Positions 43,597 through 53,821 are shown, numbered from the stretch's first letter. The stretch is DNA of 64,000 bases from SAR116 cluster bacterium AG-447-A06 (GCA_003212345.1 QCPZ01000007.1:19446-83445); one strand, 5' to 3'. Notes: generated by a model not told the origin, from the sequence alone. Made by a program: numbers and translations.

Positions 43597-44670
43597 ATGA
43601 AGCATCGCCCCTTTATAATGCTTGGTATAGAGAGTAGCTGTGACGAAACAGCGGCGGCGATCGTTGTTGATGACAAAACGATACTTGCCAACGAAATCGC
43701 CTCACAGATACAAACTCATGCCAAACATGGTGGCGTTGTCCCGGAAGTGGCAGCGCGTGCACACTTGGAAGTTATCGATCAGGTAATTGGTGATGCGTTG
43801 GCCAAAGCCAAACTTACAATAGGAGACATTGACGGCGTAGCAGCAACTGCCGGGCCCGGACTGATTGGTGGCGTTGCCGTTGGCACCATTACCGCAAAGG
43901 CCATTGCAGCAGCTCGGCAGATCCCGTATTACGCCGTCAATCATCTGGAAGGCCATGCCCTTAGTCCTCGCCTTGCAGAAAACATAACATTTCCATACTT
44001 GTTGCTACTAGTATCGGGTGGGCATACGCAATTACTGGCAGTAAAAGGTCCTGGACGCTATCAACGTTATGGCACAACTATGGATGATGCTGCGGGTGAA
44101 GCTTTTGACAAGTGTGCCAAAGCAATGGGGCTAGGCTTTCCGGGAGGCCCCGCTATCGAAGCTGCAGCGAAAATAGGTAATAGAAAAGCGATTGACCTTC
44201 CACGCCCTTTAAATGGCACACCTGGGTGCCATTTCTCTTTTTCCGGTCTGAAAACCGCGCTGGCTAACAAACTCCAAAAGCTTGGCGGACCAAATACCGC
44301 CCCCGTGGCTGATCTAGCGGCGAGCCTGCAAGCCGCAATTTCCGATTGTCTTGCCGACCGAACCAAACAAGCGATGACAAGGTTTCGTGATGAATTTCCA
44401 CCCTCCAATGGACAGCAACCTCTCCTTGTGATTGCTGGTGGTGTTGCCGCTAACCACTATATTTTCGGTCAACTGCAAGATAATGCCGATGCCGCTGGTT
44501 TTCAGCTATCGGTTCCACCGGCCATACTATGTACCGACAATGCTGCAATGATCGCATGGGCTGCGCTAGAACGGCTTGATGCACCAGATTTGCTAGATTT
44601 TGCTCCACGCCCAAGATGGCCGCTTGACCCGAATGCCAGTCCACCGCCTGGACGAGGAGTACGCCAATGA
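43597..44670 (+). CDS. tsaD: tRNA N6-threonylcarbamoyladenosine transferase subunit TsaD
   Basis: 357 residues; adds the threonylcarbamoyl group to A37 of ANN-decoding tRNAs with TsaB and TsaE. GIESSCDETAAAIV near the N-terminus, the metal-binding HLEGHALS and LLVSGGHTQLL are family motifs. Start ATG 43597 after AGGAGCTAAG. Stop overlaps the gpsA start (ATGA). Divergent from hemC, as in many alphaproteobacteria. Confidence 0.96.
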   Translation: MKHRPFIMLGIESSCDETAAAIVVDDKTILANEIASQIQTHAKHGGVVPEVAARAHLEVIDQVIGDALAKAKLTIGDIDGVAATAGPGLIGGVAVGTITAKAIAAARQIPYYAVNHLEGHALSPRLAENITFPYLLLLVSGGHTQLLAVKGPGRYQRYGTTMDDAAGEAFDKCAKAMGLGFPGGPAIEAAAKIGNRKAIDLPRPLNGTPGCHFSFSGLKTALANKLQKLGGPNTAPVADLAASLQAAISDCLADRTKQAMTRFRDEFPPSNGQQPLLVIAGGVAANHYIFGQLQDNADAAGFQLSVPPAILCTDNAAMIAWAALERLDAPDLLDFAPRPRWPLDPNASPPPGRGVRQ

Positions 44671-45686
44671 CCCATATTGTAGTCATAGGAGCTGGAAGCT
44701 GGGGCAGCGCAATTGCCACGGCCCTGATACGCGCCAAACAGCAAAATAGTAAAACCAAGCAGGTTACCGTCCTCGCTCGTAGTCAAGAGAGTGTTAATGC
44801 CCTTGCTGAGGGACGCTGTTTATATCTCCACAAAAATCCGCTATCCATGTCCATTGCTGCCACCACTGATCCGGCCTGTCTTGATGATGCTGATCTGATC
44901 TTTGTTGCAACGCCTGTTGTGGCAAATCAGGCAAACTTTCTGATGATAAATGATCGACAAAGCGACCTGCAACAAAACGAGCAACAAAATCAGAGATTAG
45001 CCACAGTTGTGTTATGTGCTAAAGGAATTGGCAAAGACAATGACGGCAATGCTATGTTACTTACTGACCTTGCAGCCAACATTTTACCTGACCATCCACT
45101 TGCAGTATTTTCTGGACCCAGCTTTGCAGATGAGGTTTTTAGCGGGCTGCCTGCCGCATTGGTAACGGCTAGTCATACGCCTGCAACCGCCATTCAAATC
45201 CAAGAGGCTTTTGAAGGCAGTAACTTACGCCTATATAGCAATGATGACCCGATTGGCGTCGCACTTGCAGGTGCAATGAAAAATGTGATTGCTATCGCCG
45301 CTGGCTGTGCAGTTGGAGCTGGATTTGGTGACAATGCCAAGGCGGCAATCCTAACGCGCGGCCTCGCTGAAATTGCTCGCTTTGCTGCCTTGATGGGGGC
45401 AAAATCCGATACGATTTTTGGCCTTGCCGGAGTTGGTGATCTCGCACTTACCTGTGCGGGTCCGCACTCGCGCAACATGGCCTATGGAATGGCCCTTGGC
45501 CGTGGCGAGGCGCCACCATCCAAACTAGCGGAAGGTAGCCGTACCGTTGCACAATTGGTGGGCCTCGCGAAATCAAAGGGCGTAGATTTACCCATCACAA
45601 ATGCGGTAGATGGGTTAGTCAATCACGGTCAAGATTTACATGCAATTGTAGCGAGCCTGCTTGCACGACGTGCCGGTGCTGAATAA
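44667..45686 (+). CDS. gpsA: Glycerol-3-phosphate dehydrogenase [NAD(P)+]
   Basis: 339 residues; makes sn-glycerol 3-phosphate for phospholipid synthesis. VIGAGSWGSAIATALI is the nucleotide-binding site, FSGPSFADEV and GAMKNVIAIAAG the active-site segments with the catalytic Lys, and RGLAEIARFAALMGAK the C-terminal stretch. Translation is coupled to tsaD by ATGA overlap. No gene follows on this strand; the convergent lipid A domain gene starts after a short gap. Confidence 0.95.
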   Translation: MTHIVVIGAGSWGSAIATALIRAKQQNSKTKQVTVLARSQESVNALAEGRCLYLHKNPLSMSIAATTDPACLDDADLIFVATPVVANQANFLMINDRQSDLQQNEQQNQRLATVVLCAKGIGKDNDGNAMLLTDLAANILPDHPLAVFSGPSFADEVFSGLPAALVTASHTPATAIQIQEAFEGSNLRLYSNDDPIGVALAGAMKNVIAIAAGCAVGAGFGDNAKAAILTRGLAEIARFAALMGAKSDTIFGLAGVGDLALTCAGPHSRNMAYGMALGRGEAPPSKLAEGSRTVAQLVGLAKSKGVDLPITNAVDGLVNHGQDLHAIVASLLARRAGAE

Positions 45687-45792
45687 AATCATTTTCTATC
45701 ACCAAATCCTTATGAAGCACGACACAATATTGACCGAAGAAACCAAAGCCATCAACATGGTCATGGAACATCGCAGTTTTTAGCCAATTTGG

Positions 45793-46161
45793 TTAATTAC
45801 CGCTTTTGCCTGACTTGTGAATCAGAAACAAATTGCGCAAATAAATAAATAGCCCCAAGCCCTGTCCACAAATAATTACTGGATCCTGTCGCCAGACCGC
45901 ATAAAGCAGCAGCACAGTACCTCCACCAATGGAAAAATACCAAAAAGCAATTGGGATCACCGATCTACCCTGACCTTCTGATGTCAACCATTGCACAATA
46001 AAGCGCATAGCAAACAGTCCTTGTCCAGCAAAGCCAATCGTCACCATAATTTGTTCTGGATGGGTAACAATGCTGGAAGGCAGGAACGGGAAGACCGCCA
46101 GCAAACCGGTGGCAAAGGCACTGACTGCAATTTCGATTGAATTAGACAAAAAAGCAATCAT
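45793..46161 (-). CDS. Lipid A biosynthesis N-terminal domain (LAB_N) membrane protein
   Basis: 122 residues with three to four helices. MVTIGFAGQGLFAMRFIVQW and SVIPIAFWYFSIGGGTVLLL with a closing GLFIYLRNLFLIHK are the LAB_N domain that is fused to LpxB in some bacteria. Stand-alone copies usually sit with GT2 and GT39 genes, as here, and are thought to help lipid A or glycolipid modification. Its start overlaps the stop of the GT2 gene by four bases. Confidence 0.88.
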   Translation of the reverse strand: MIAFLSNSIEIAVSAFATGLLAVFPFLPSSIVTHPEQIMVTIGFAGQGLFAMRFIVQWLTSEGQGRSVIPIAFWYFSIGGGTVLLLYAVWRQDPVIICGQGLGLFIYLRNLFLIHKSGKSGN

Positions 46162-47078
46162 TGCGCTACGTCCTTGAGGCCTTTTGACACTCTTTTTGAC
46201 AAGCGATTGGAGGCTTCTCTACCCAATTTCTTTGCGATGTTTCGATGGCCTGTCTTGGGAGCCATTACCTCGGTGACGTAAACTTGCGTTGGACCGCGGC
46301 GTAACAACCAGATAACACCAAGGACATCAGAAACTCCAACAAGCAGTCGGTCTAAAATACGATATTTTGAAGCGCCCACAATTCGCGGGCGATGCGCCAC
46401 AGGCACGCCAATTACAAGCCCTCCATGGCGACGGACAAGACTTGGCATGAAACGGTGCATATGGTTAAAAAAAGGCAATTGCAAAAATAAATCGCGCGGC
46501 AGTATTTTTATCCCACATCCCGAATCTGGATGAGTATCACCAAGCAGACCAGTCCGTATCCATTTCGCTACGCGCGATGCCAAAAGGCGCATTGGGCTAT
46601 CGTTGCGGCGCTGACGAATACCCGCTGCCATAACCATCGCTCCATCTTTACTGGCGTCAGTCACAGCAGCTTCCAATGCCGGAAAATCTGTTGGGACATT
46701 CTGGCCATCGCCATCGAGGACGCCAATCAAGGTGCCATTCGCCTGCAACAAACCAGATCGGATTGCCGCACTTTGTCCAGCGCGTTTAGTATGGCGAAGC
46801 ACTCTTAACTGCGGTACATCGCCAAGTATTGCCAACAGCTCTTCAGCGGTTGCATCATCACTAGCATCATCAACATAGATAATTTCAAATTGGCGGCCAG
46901 CCATAGCGCAACAAATCTCATCAATCAGAGGACGAATATTGCCAGCCTCGTTCATCACCGGAACCAGAATTGAAATATCCAACACCTTAGTGATACGATT
47001 TTTTGCAAGCACCGGGTTGGCAACAGACACTTTAGAAGATTTTGAAACTGAACTGGGTGCCATTTTTGGGATGATCAT
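46158..47078 (-). CDS. Family 2 glycosyltransferase (dolichol-phosphate-mannose/ArnC-like)
   Basis: 306 residues. ISILVPVMNEAGNIRPLIDEI, the nucleotide-sugar motif IYVDDASDDATAEELL and VLDGDGQNVPTDFP match the GT2 polyprenyl-phosphate glycosyltransferases. It probably makes an undecaprenyl-phosphate sugar as donor for the GT39 enzyme upstream, with the LAB_N protein downstream. SGCGIKILPRDLF is a further family stretch. ATG 47061-47063 is an alternative start. Confidence 0.88.
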   Translation of the reverse strand: MIIPKMAPSSVSKSSKVSVANPVLAKNRITKVLDISILVPVMNEAGNIRPLIDEICCAMAGRQFEIIYVDDASDDATAEELLAILGDVPQLRVLRHTKRAGQSAAIRSGLLQANGTLIGVLDGDGQNVPTDFPALEAAVTDASKDGAMVMAAGIRQRRNDSPMRLLASRVAKWIRTGLLGDTHPDSGCGIKILPRDLFLQLPFFNHMHRFMPSLVRRHGGLVIGVPVAHRPRIVGASKYRILDRLLVGVSDVLGVIWLLRRGPTQVYVTEVMAPKTGHRNIAKKLGREASNRLSKRVSKGLKDVAQ

Positions 47079-47102
47079 ATTAATTGTTGACTGTTCCCGC
47101 TT

Positions 47103-48776
47103 TTACTCTTTGCTAGCATTCGCGTCAAACATCTCTGCACTATACAGAAAAATAATCACATTCTGGCCTTTTGATATATTAATTCCTGACAATTGAACTG
47201 GCGGGGCAAGGCGAACCCCTAATTGACTAGCAGCCTTCAGAAACGCATCTTGTTGCCGCTGTTCGATAATAGCTAATCCGCCTGGCGCCTCAATTAAAAA
47301 CAACGCCGCTTCACTTGCCCCTAGAAGCAGCAAATTTCGTCCAAGCAGAAACACTAATGACGGTTCCTGATAACCGGTTGTTGCAATCACTGACGGTTTT
47401 GTTGGTAAGGCAGCAATTTGTTTGGCAATTGCCGACGACACATGGATCTGAGACAGAGCCGGCACAACACCAGCAAACACAATTAAATGAAACAGCATGG
47501 CCGCTCCGATCATGTTAAAAAAGGGGCGCCAAAGAGCGTGTCTTATCCACTGATGGCCATACCATGCGGCCATGCTCGCCATCGCAAAAGCTAACAGGGC
47601 GAATAGAATGGCTCGGCGACTTGTCGCCCCACCATATTGAAACGCAAAAAACAGTACAATCGATGCCAATAAAAGCCCCGTGCCAACGCCTAGGTGGCGA
47701 AACCCAACCCCAACAAAATATTTCCATTTCCTGCCAGTTTTTTTCGGACCTGACAGTACACCAACTCCACCTATCAGTAGAAGGATGATCGCCGGGAACA
47801 AGGGCAAGGGATAATGCGGCAGCTTTGTTGGGATTAGTTCAATCATGAGCCAGAATGGAATAATCCAAGCCAACAAAAACCGTGTTTCAGTGCTGGCGGC
47901 AAAGGTTCTCACATTGGTAAAGGCCCAGACTAGAAGTGGGCTTGCTGGCCAGATTAAAAGGCCCAGAAGAAATGCATAAACTCCCGGCGGAGCCCCGTGC
48001 GATTCCTGACTGGCTTCTACCTTGGCCAAAAAATCACTCTTTATCGCATTTGCCAAAAATTCGCCATCTGTCGCGATTGTTACTAAAATCGCCCATGGCA
48101 GACATAACAGCAAAAGCAAAAAACCCCCGCGCCAAAGCCGTAAGATAGACAGCCATCCAACCTGACGGTGCCAAAGGCACAAAGCCGCCAGCGTTAGGGC
48201 GGCCAGAGCTGGCAAAACCGGCCCTTTGACCAATATTCCGGCAGCCATACACCCCCAGAACCAAATCCAGTTATCACGGGTTGGTGCCAGCCCTGTCTGC
48301 CATGAAATATAAAAACGCATTAAGGCCCATTGCTGGCCAAGGGCCAGTGCCATCAACAAAGTATCAGTTTTGGCAATGTGGGCTTCGCCAAGAACAAGAA
48401 ACCCGCTGGAAAATAGCGCTGCTGCTGCAAACGCTGCGCGAGAGTCATAAAACTGTAATGCCATGTGATAAAGAGCAAAAACCGAAGCCAATAAAGCCAA
48501 CAAATTTACAAATCTGTAGGATGAAATATCATCAGCCCCCAGAAAATTAGCAAATGTTGATTGAAGCCAATAGATGCCCACAGGTTTTTTAGCACGTAAT
48601 TCATCTTGAAACCGAACCGTGATATAATCCCCAGTTTGCAACATTTGTTTGCTTGCTTGGGCAAAGCGCGCCTCATCGCGATCTAACGGCGGAACGGTAT
48701 GATGACCAATCAGAACCACGACCGACAATACCGCCATTAGGACATATAACGCCACGCGTGAATGAAAGAAGAGCAA
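47103..48776 (-). CDS. ArnT-like family 39 glycosyltransferase
   Basis: Multi-pass membrane enzyme (about 557 residues from the chosen start) that transfers a sugar from a polyprenyl-phosphate donor to lipid A or another outer lipid. PPLDRDEARFAQASKQ after the first helix contains the catalytic acidic residues, and KKPVGIYWLQ is the next loop motif. An open frame runs back to a TTG at 48869, but a TTG at 48774-48776 follows AGAGGA with normal spacing and sits directly before helix 1. Neither is certain. First gene of the three-gene operon. Confidence 0.86.
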   Translation of the reverse strand: MLFFHSRVALYVLMAVLSVVVLIGHHTVPPLDRDEARFAQASKQMLQTGDYITVRFQDELRAKKPVGIYWLQSTFANFLGADDISSYRFVNLLALLASVFALYHMALQFYDSRAAFAAAALFSSGFLVLGEAHIAKTDTLLMALALGQQWALMRFYISWQTGLAPTRDNWIWFWGCMAAGILVKGPVLPALAALTLAALCLWHRQVGWLSILRLWRGGFLLLLLCLPWAILVTIATDGEFLANAIKSDFLAKVEASQESHGAPPGVYAFLLGLLIWPASPLLVWAFTNVRTFAASTETRFLLAWIIPFWLMIELIPTKLPHYPLPLFPAIILLLIGGVGVLSGPKKTGRKWKYFVGVGFRHLGVGTGLLLASIVLFFAFQYGGATSRRAILFALLAFAMASMAAWYGHQWIRHALWRPFFNMIGAAMLFHLIVFAGVVPALSQIHVSSAIAKQIAALPTKPSVIATTGYQEPSLVFLLGRNLLLLGASEAALFLIEAPGGLAIIEQRQQDAFLKAASQLGVRLAPPVQLSGINISKGQNVIIFLYSAEMFDANASKE

Positions 48777-49056
48777 ATCAAATATCCTCTGATGCCGCGA
48801 GTGCAAAACACCTGACCCACGTGAAGGTCTAACAGTCAAGGCATAACAAGTTTTTCCGTGTTTAGGCAATGCGGATCATACAGATACCAACTGCTAATCC
48901 ACAATGGCCGCTCTAACCCTAATTTTTCATTATACAAATGGGGGCTAAGGTCAGCTGTCTCATTCAGCCAAACTATTCTGATTATTGGGACTTACACAAC
49001 TTCAAATAAATACTATGTTACCCCATCCTGCGGTCATTTTATCATCAACCAACGTT

Positions 49057-50439
49057 ATGCAAAAAATAAAACCAAAATCTGATACCTCTTACCTCCAAGA
49101 TGCACATACAAGCTGGCAGCATATCTGGCGGCTTTCTTGGCCAATTATGCTGTCAAACACCACTGTTCCGATGGTTGGTGTGGTTGATGTGGCAATGATG
49201 GGGCGGCTTAATGACCCGGCCTTTATTGGCGGTGTTGGGCTTGGCATGATGGTGTTTAATTTTATGTATTTCGGACTTGGGTTCTTGCGTATGGGTACCA
49301 CCGGTTTGGTGGCCCAGATGTACGGCGCTGGGCAAGATACTGCCATTGCTTATCTTCTTATCCGAGGTGTCAGCGTTGCACTTGGTCTTGGGGGGTTGTT
49401 TATTCTGGCTTCACCGTTTGTCACTAGTGCAGCAATAACAATATTTTCGGCAAGCAACTTGGCCGAGGCATTGATGGCCGAATATATAACTATACGCCTG
49501 TTTGCCGCTCCAGCTGCGCTTGCCAATTTGGTGCTTCTCGGCGGACTTTATGGTAAGCAGCAAATGTGGCTTGCTATGGCATTATTATTAATTGTAAACG
49601 CGATTAATTTGTTGCTTGATATTATCCTTGTAAACGGATTTGGCATGAAGATTGACGGCGTTGCTTACGCCTCGGTTGCAGCACAATGGAGCGGATTTGG
49701 TTTTATGCTCTGGTGGATTGCGCGGGCATGGCCAGGTCAGCTTGGCAAGTTATTGCGCCCGCTCGCTAGGGCCAAACTGCCAATTTGGTTTGACTCATCT
49801 GCATTTTGCAGGTTTTTCATCCTTGGCCGAGATATTTTCATCCGCACTATTTTGCTGCTTAGCTGTGAAGCATTATTCCTAAACGAAGCTGCAAAGCTTA
49901 ATGATCTATCCCTTGCTACCTGTCAAATCATGCTTTCGATTTTTGGTGTTCTAGCCTTCGCCATTGACGGGTTTGCACATACCGCCGAGGCACTTGTCGG
50001 CGAGGCGATTGGCCAGAAAAACAAACTTATGCTAACCATCGTCATCAAGCGCACAAATTATCTTGCTGGTATGATGGCCGTATTTCTAGGCACCGTATTA
50101 TGGCTTGGAAAACCCCTTATTCTGGGGTTAATGACCAACCAGGCCAATCTAATTGCCTATATGGACGCCTATTGGATTTGGGTGGTGATGCTGCCACTCG
50201 TATCATTTTTGGCTTTTCAGATGGATGGGGTTTTTGTGGGGGCCACACGCGTTAAAGAAATGCGCAATGCCATGCTATTTGTCTCTGCCTGTTTTGCCGC
50301 AACGATTCTATTAGTTCCATTTGATTTGACGGTGCTTATGGGCAGCTTTGTCAGCTACCTCGCACTTCGTGGCATTAGCCTGTGGTATTTGATTAGCTGT
50401 GTATATAAAATGGCAGATCCATCAGACAGCTCAAGATAA
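49057..50439 (+). CDS. MATE family efflux transporter (DinF-like)
   Basis: Twelve-helix exporter of about 460 residues. WPIMLSNTTVPMVGVVDVAMMG is the first helix, with the DinF-type opening, and GLGFLRMGTTGLVAQMYGAG the third-helix region. The family exports cationic or other small molecules with Na+ or H+. The start is uncertain: ATG 49057 and ATG 49015 are both possible, and neither has a clear ribosome site. It is divergent from the ArnT-like gene and not in an operon. Confidence 0.86.
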   Translation: MQKIKPKSDTSYLQDAHTSWQHIWRLSWPIMLSNTTVPMVGVVDVAMMGRLNDPAFIGGVGLGMMVFNFMYFGLGFLRMGTTGLVAQMYGAGQDTAIAYLLIRGVSVALGLGGLFILASPFVTSAAITIFSASNLAEALMAEYITIRLFAAPAALANLVLLGGLYGKQQMWLAMALLLIVNAINLLLDIILVNGFGMKIDGVAYASVAAQWSGFGFMLWWIARAWPGQLGKLLRPLARAKLPIWFDSSAFCRFFILGRDIFIRTILLLSCEALFLNEAAKLNDLSLATCQIMLSIFGVLAFAIDGFAHTAEALVGEAIGQKNKLMLTIVIKRTNYLAGMMAVFLGTVLWLGKPLILGLMTNQANLIAYMDAYWIWVVMLPLVSFLAFQMDGVFVGATRVKEMRNAMLFVSACFAATILLVPFDLTVLMGSFVSYLALRGISLWYLISCVYKMADPSDSSR

Positions 50440-50596
50440 TCAAATGGATATTAAATCCAGCCTGTTGGACAAAGCGCACTTGGTAACACTAAGTAGGCAG
50501 TCTATAGTCTGGGGCAATTTATAGGCTGCACGCTCCCATAATTGCAATTAAACAGGACATGATGATATTGGTTCAAATCAAACTAGGCAGCAAAAT

Positions 50597-52003
50597 ATGA
50601 AAAAGGGTTTTACTGTAATGATTGAAAATTTTGGCCTTCTTGATGGTGCTGTGCAAGGCACTGAGGTTTATCTAATGTCAGCAGATGAATTTACCAACTG
50701 GCTCGCAAAGGCCAGCAATGCTCAACAAGCATGGGTTACCGCACAAGGTTTTAACGCGAAGCCTGGCAAAGCTATTACCTTTGCCGCAGTTGATGGACAG
50801 ATTGATTTTGCGATTGGTATTCTTGGCGGTCACGCCGTATGGGATGGTGCTTTGATTGCAGCTAATTTACCCATTGGCCAATGGCAATTTGTTGGTCACA
50901 ACGCCAATTTATCCAACCAATCACTTGAATTTTTGGCTCTTGGCTGGGGGCTAGGGCAATACCGCTTTCACCACTATCGGGCCACAACACCAGCCCCGAC
51001 AAATTGTCTGATAATCCCAGCAGGAGTTCACACGCGGCGCCTCCTTGGCCAGTTACACGGTATTTATCTGTGCCGTAACCTAATCAACCAGCCACCAAAT
51101 CACATGACACCAGCCGCGATAGAAGAAGCGATGGTCTCACTGGCAAAATCATACAAGGCCATAATAAAAACCCATAGCGGCAAGACATTGGAAAGCGGGT
51201 TTCCCGCCATTCACACAGTGGGGCGTGCCGCCGAAATTGCGCCACGCCTCATGGATCTCCGCTGGGGCACAACCGGTCCAAAAATTACCTTGATCGGTAA
51301 AGGAATTACCTTTGATTCAGGAGGGCTTGATCTAAAGCCGTCGAAAGCAATGGAAATGATGAAAAAGGACATGGGTGGGGCAGCGATAGCTCTTGGCCTT
51401 GCCGCAGCCCTGATGGAAAGCGGACTTGATATCCAGCTTCGCCTGCTTGTTGCCGCAGCAGAAAATGCCGTTTCAGACCGTTCCATGCGCCCACTGGATA
51501 TTATTGATACGCGGGCTGGCATCAAGGTTGAGGTTGGCAATACAGATGCTGAAGGCCGACTAATTCTTTCCGATGCAATTACTCATGCATTAGAAGACAC
51601 ACCTGACTTCATGATTGATTTTGCAACGCTAACAGGGGCCGCACGAGTGGCCTTGGGGACGGAATTACCGGCATTGTTCTGCAACGATAATCAGACGGCC
51701 ACTGCCATTCTAAATGCGGCTGCAGCACAGCAGGATCCATTATGGCGTCTGCCGCTATTTGATGATTATGACCGTCATCTAGATGCTGGTTATGCTGCTT
51801 TATCAAGTACTGGTCTCTCTGGTTATGGCGGAGCCATTACAGCGGCACTATTTTTACGCCGGTTCGCTGGCAAGTCCAGCAACTGGGCACATGTTGATGT
51901 TATGGCTTGGAACCTAGCATCGCGTCCAGGACGGCCAAAAGGCGGCGAGGCAATGGGGCTTCGAGCATTATACGGTTTTATCGAGTCCTTCAAAAAACGC
52001 TAA
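50597..52003 (+). CDS. Leucyl aminopeptidase family protein (peptidase M17)
   Basis: 468 residues. The C-terminal catalytic domain has GKGITFDSGGLDLKPS, MKKDMGGAA and NTDAEGRLILSDA, which hold the two-metal site and catalytic Lys/Arg. The N-terminal domain is poorly conserved, as usual. Cleaves N-terminal residues in the cytosol. Start ATG 50597; ATG 50618 is an alternative. The stop overlaps the convergent GhrA-like gene by four bases. The C-terminus ends a little earlier than PepA of E. coli. Confidence 0.92.
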   Translation: MKKGFTVMIENFGLLDGAVQGTEVYLMSADEFTNWLAKASNAQQAWVTAQGFNAKPGKAITFAAVDGQIDFAIGILGGHAVWDGALIAANLPIGQWQFVGHNANLSNQSLEFLALGWGLGQYRFHHYRATTPAPTNCLIIPAGVHTRRLLGQLHGIYLCRNLINQPPNHMTPAAIEEAMVSLAKSYKAIIKTHSGKTLESGFPAIHTVGRAAEIAPRLMDLRWGTTGPKITLIGKGITFDSGGLDLKPSKAMEMMKKDMGGAAIALGLAAALMESGLDIQLRLLVAAAENAVSDRSMRPLDIIDTRAGIKVEVGNTDAEGRLILSDAITHALEDTPDFMIDFATLTGAARVALGTELPALFCNDNQTATAILNAAAAQQDPLWRLPLFDDYDRHLDAGYAALSSTGLSGYGGAITAALFLRRFAGKSSNWAHVDVMAWNLASRPGRPKGGEAMGLRALYGFIESFKKR

Positions 52004-52926
52004 TAGCCACGCTGCCAATCAACGCGGTTTTCGGGTTCAATCCCAGCCATAATGGCGGTGATTGCGGCAGCAACCTGCTGGGCGGCGGTATTCGGGTTGG
52101 TTTGCGCTGCAACATGGGGCCAGACCGTAATAGCTGGATGTGCCCAGAATGGATGATTTGCAGGCAATGGCTCGGTTGCAAACACATCTAAGGCAGCCCC
52201 AGCAATCTGCCCACAACCAATCGCATCAAGTAAATCATCTTCAACCAGTTGGGCACCGCGGCCGCCATTTATGATAAAGGCCCCCTTGGCAAGCTGGTTG
52301 AACATATCGCTATTCATAATACCCCTTGTTGCGGGTGTTAACGGCAGGACAGATACCAATATTTCCAAACCGTCAAGAAACGGGGCTAGCCCTTTGTCAC
52401 CAGCAAAAACCTTAACATCTGCAATCTGACGCGGACTTCGTGCCCAGCCCCGAACATCAAAGCCAAGGCCGGCAAAACGCTGCGCCACAAGTCCACCAAT
52501 TGCTCCAACACCCATAATGCCAACCTTGGCTCCACTTGCTCGGCGTTGCGCAATAGGCTGCCAGTTCGAAGACGCCTGACAGGCTCGGTAATGCGGTGCA
52601 TCACGCCAGAAATCCAATGCGGCCAGAATCGCCCAATGGCTCAAAGCATTCGACATATCAGGATCGACCAGCCGTACAAGAGGTACGTCCCGCGGCACGG
52701 TTTTATCTGCCATCATATAATCAACACCTTGGCCCTGCATAATAATGCCACGCAAATTCGGCATTTTTGTGAGCTGGCCTGCGGGTGGCGCCCAAACGAG
52801 AGCAATATCGGCCTGCTCACCCTCAGCCGAAACCAGGTCAACAATGGTAAAATCATTTAGGTATTGCGAGAGTTTCATACGCCAGCCCTTAATTTCGGAC
52901 GAGCCATAAAATCCAATAACTGTCAT
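52000..52926 (-). CDS. Glyoxylate/hydroxypyruvate reductase A-like dehydrogenase
   Basis: 308 residues of the D-2-hydroxyacid dehydrogenase superfamily, GhrA branch. VGIMGVGAIGGLVAQRFAGL is the nucleotide site; VLPLTPATRGIMN, FIINGGRGAQLVEDDLLDAI and the FATEPLPANHPFWAHPAI segment with the catalytic His are typical. Reduces glyoxylate or hydroxypyruvate. The start follows AAGGGAGGT, a strong ribosome site. The next gene on the strand, a HisN-like phosphatase, lies 39 bases upstream and may be co-transcribed. Confidence 0.88.
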   Translation of the reverse strand: MTVIGFYGSSEIKGWRMKLSQYLNDFTIVDLVSAEGEQADIALVWAPPAGQLTKMPNLRGIIMQGQGVDYMMADKTVPRDVPLVRLVDPDMSNALSHWAILAALDFWRDAPHYRACQASSNWQPIAQRRASGAKVGIMGVGAIGGLVAQRFAGLGFDVRGWARSPRQIADVKVFAGDKGLAPFLDGLEILVSVLPLTPATRGIMNSDMFNQLAKGAFIINGGRGAQLVEDDLLDAIGCGQIAGAALDVFATEPLPANHPFWAHPAITVWPHVAAQTNPNTAAQQVAAAITAIMAGIEPENRVDWQRGY

Positions 52927-52965
52927 AATACCTCCCTTGTATCCATCAATATTGTTTGGCTAGGA

Positions 52966-53811
52966 CTATCGCCTGGTTTGTGAGATTACAGACAGCGCTG
53001 CTTGATGTAATTGTGAGGTTGCGGCGGCCAGAATATCTGTTGATTGACCATCCCTAATAGGCTGTCCAGCAAGATCGGTCACAGTTGCCCCCGCGGCCTC
53101 CGTAAGCGCAGCCACCGCCATGATATCGTGACCAGCAAGGCTATCTTCCATCACAAGATCAATGTGACCGGCAGCAAGAAGCGCGTAATTATGACAATCT
53201 CCACCATAATTTGTAATCGCAACTTGATCCGCAAGACGATCAAAATCAGCCAGACGAGAGGGGCTTAGGGCGCGCGGTGATGTTGTAGCAAGCCGAGCAT
53301 TTGCAAGCTTCGTTTGTCCATTGGGAACTATTAACGCACCATTCAACTGCGCTGTAATTGCCGCCCCAAATCCGTTCAGGCCAATATAACATTCATCGAA
53401 AACAGGCATATCAACAAGCCCCGCAACCGGCAAATCATTATGCAGCAAGCCAACAAGTGTTCCAAAGGCAGGCTTCCCACTAATGAATGCCTTGGTGCCA
53501 TCAATTGGGTCAATGACCCATCGGTAAGAACTCCTGACCCCTTTGCTTGGATCACTTCTATCATCGGGCCCGAATTCTTCGCCACTGATTGTATCTGCGG
53601 GAAACCGTTCCGTGATTGCCACTCGCAAAGCGGTTTCAACCGTACGGTCCGCAATCGTTACAGGTGATGAGTCTGACTTAGTTTCTGTTTTGGGATTTTG
53701 CCGAAACCATTTAGTAATAATGGGCCGACTTACCAACGGTAAACCGGCCAGGAATGCAATCATATCAGTTGGCGTGCACTGGCCGGCAGAGACGGTCAAG
53801 CCAGGCGTCAT
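52966..53811 (-). CDS. Inositol-monophosphatase-fold phosphatase, HisN-like
   Basis: 281 residues. ADRTVETALR with ISGEEFG, then WVIDPIDGTKAFI and the closing GHDIMAVAALTEAAGATVTD give the Mg-binding sites of this fold. The first residues GLPLVSRPIITKWF and the DPIDGTKAF form fit histidinol-phosphatase (HisN) of alphaproteobacteria, which completes histidine synthesis; inositol phosphatase and CysQ are alternatives. ATG 53809-53811 is chosen; a GTG at 53832 would overlap the cytochrome gene. Confidence 0.85.
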   Translation of the reverse strand: MTPGLTVSAGQCTPTDMIAFLAGLPLVSRPIITKWFRQNPKTETKSDSSPVTIADRTVETALRVAITERFPADTISGEEFGPDDRSDPSKGVRSSYRWVIDPIDGTKAFISGKPAFGTLVGLLHNDLPVAGLVDMPVFDECYIGLNGFGAAITAQLNGALIVPNGQTKLANARLATTSPRALSPSRLADFDRLADQVAITNYGGDCHNYALLAAGHIDLVMEDSLAGHDIMAVAALTEAAGATVTDLAGQPIRDGQSTDILAAATSQLHQAALSVISQTRR

Positions 53812-53821
53812 GTTAGATGTG

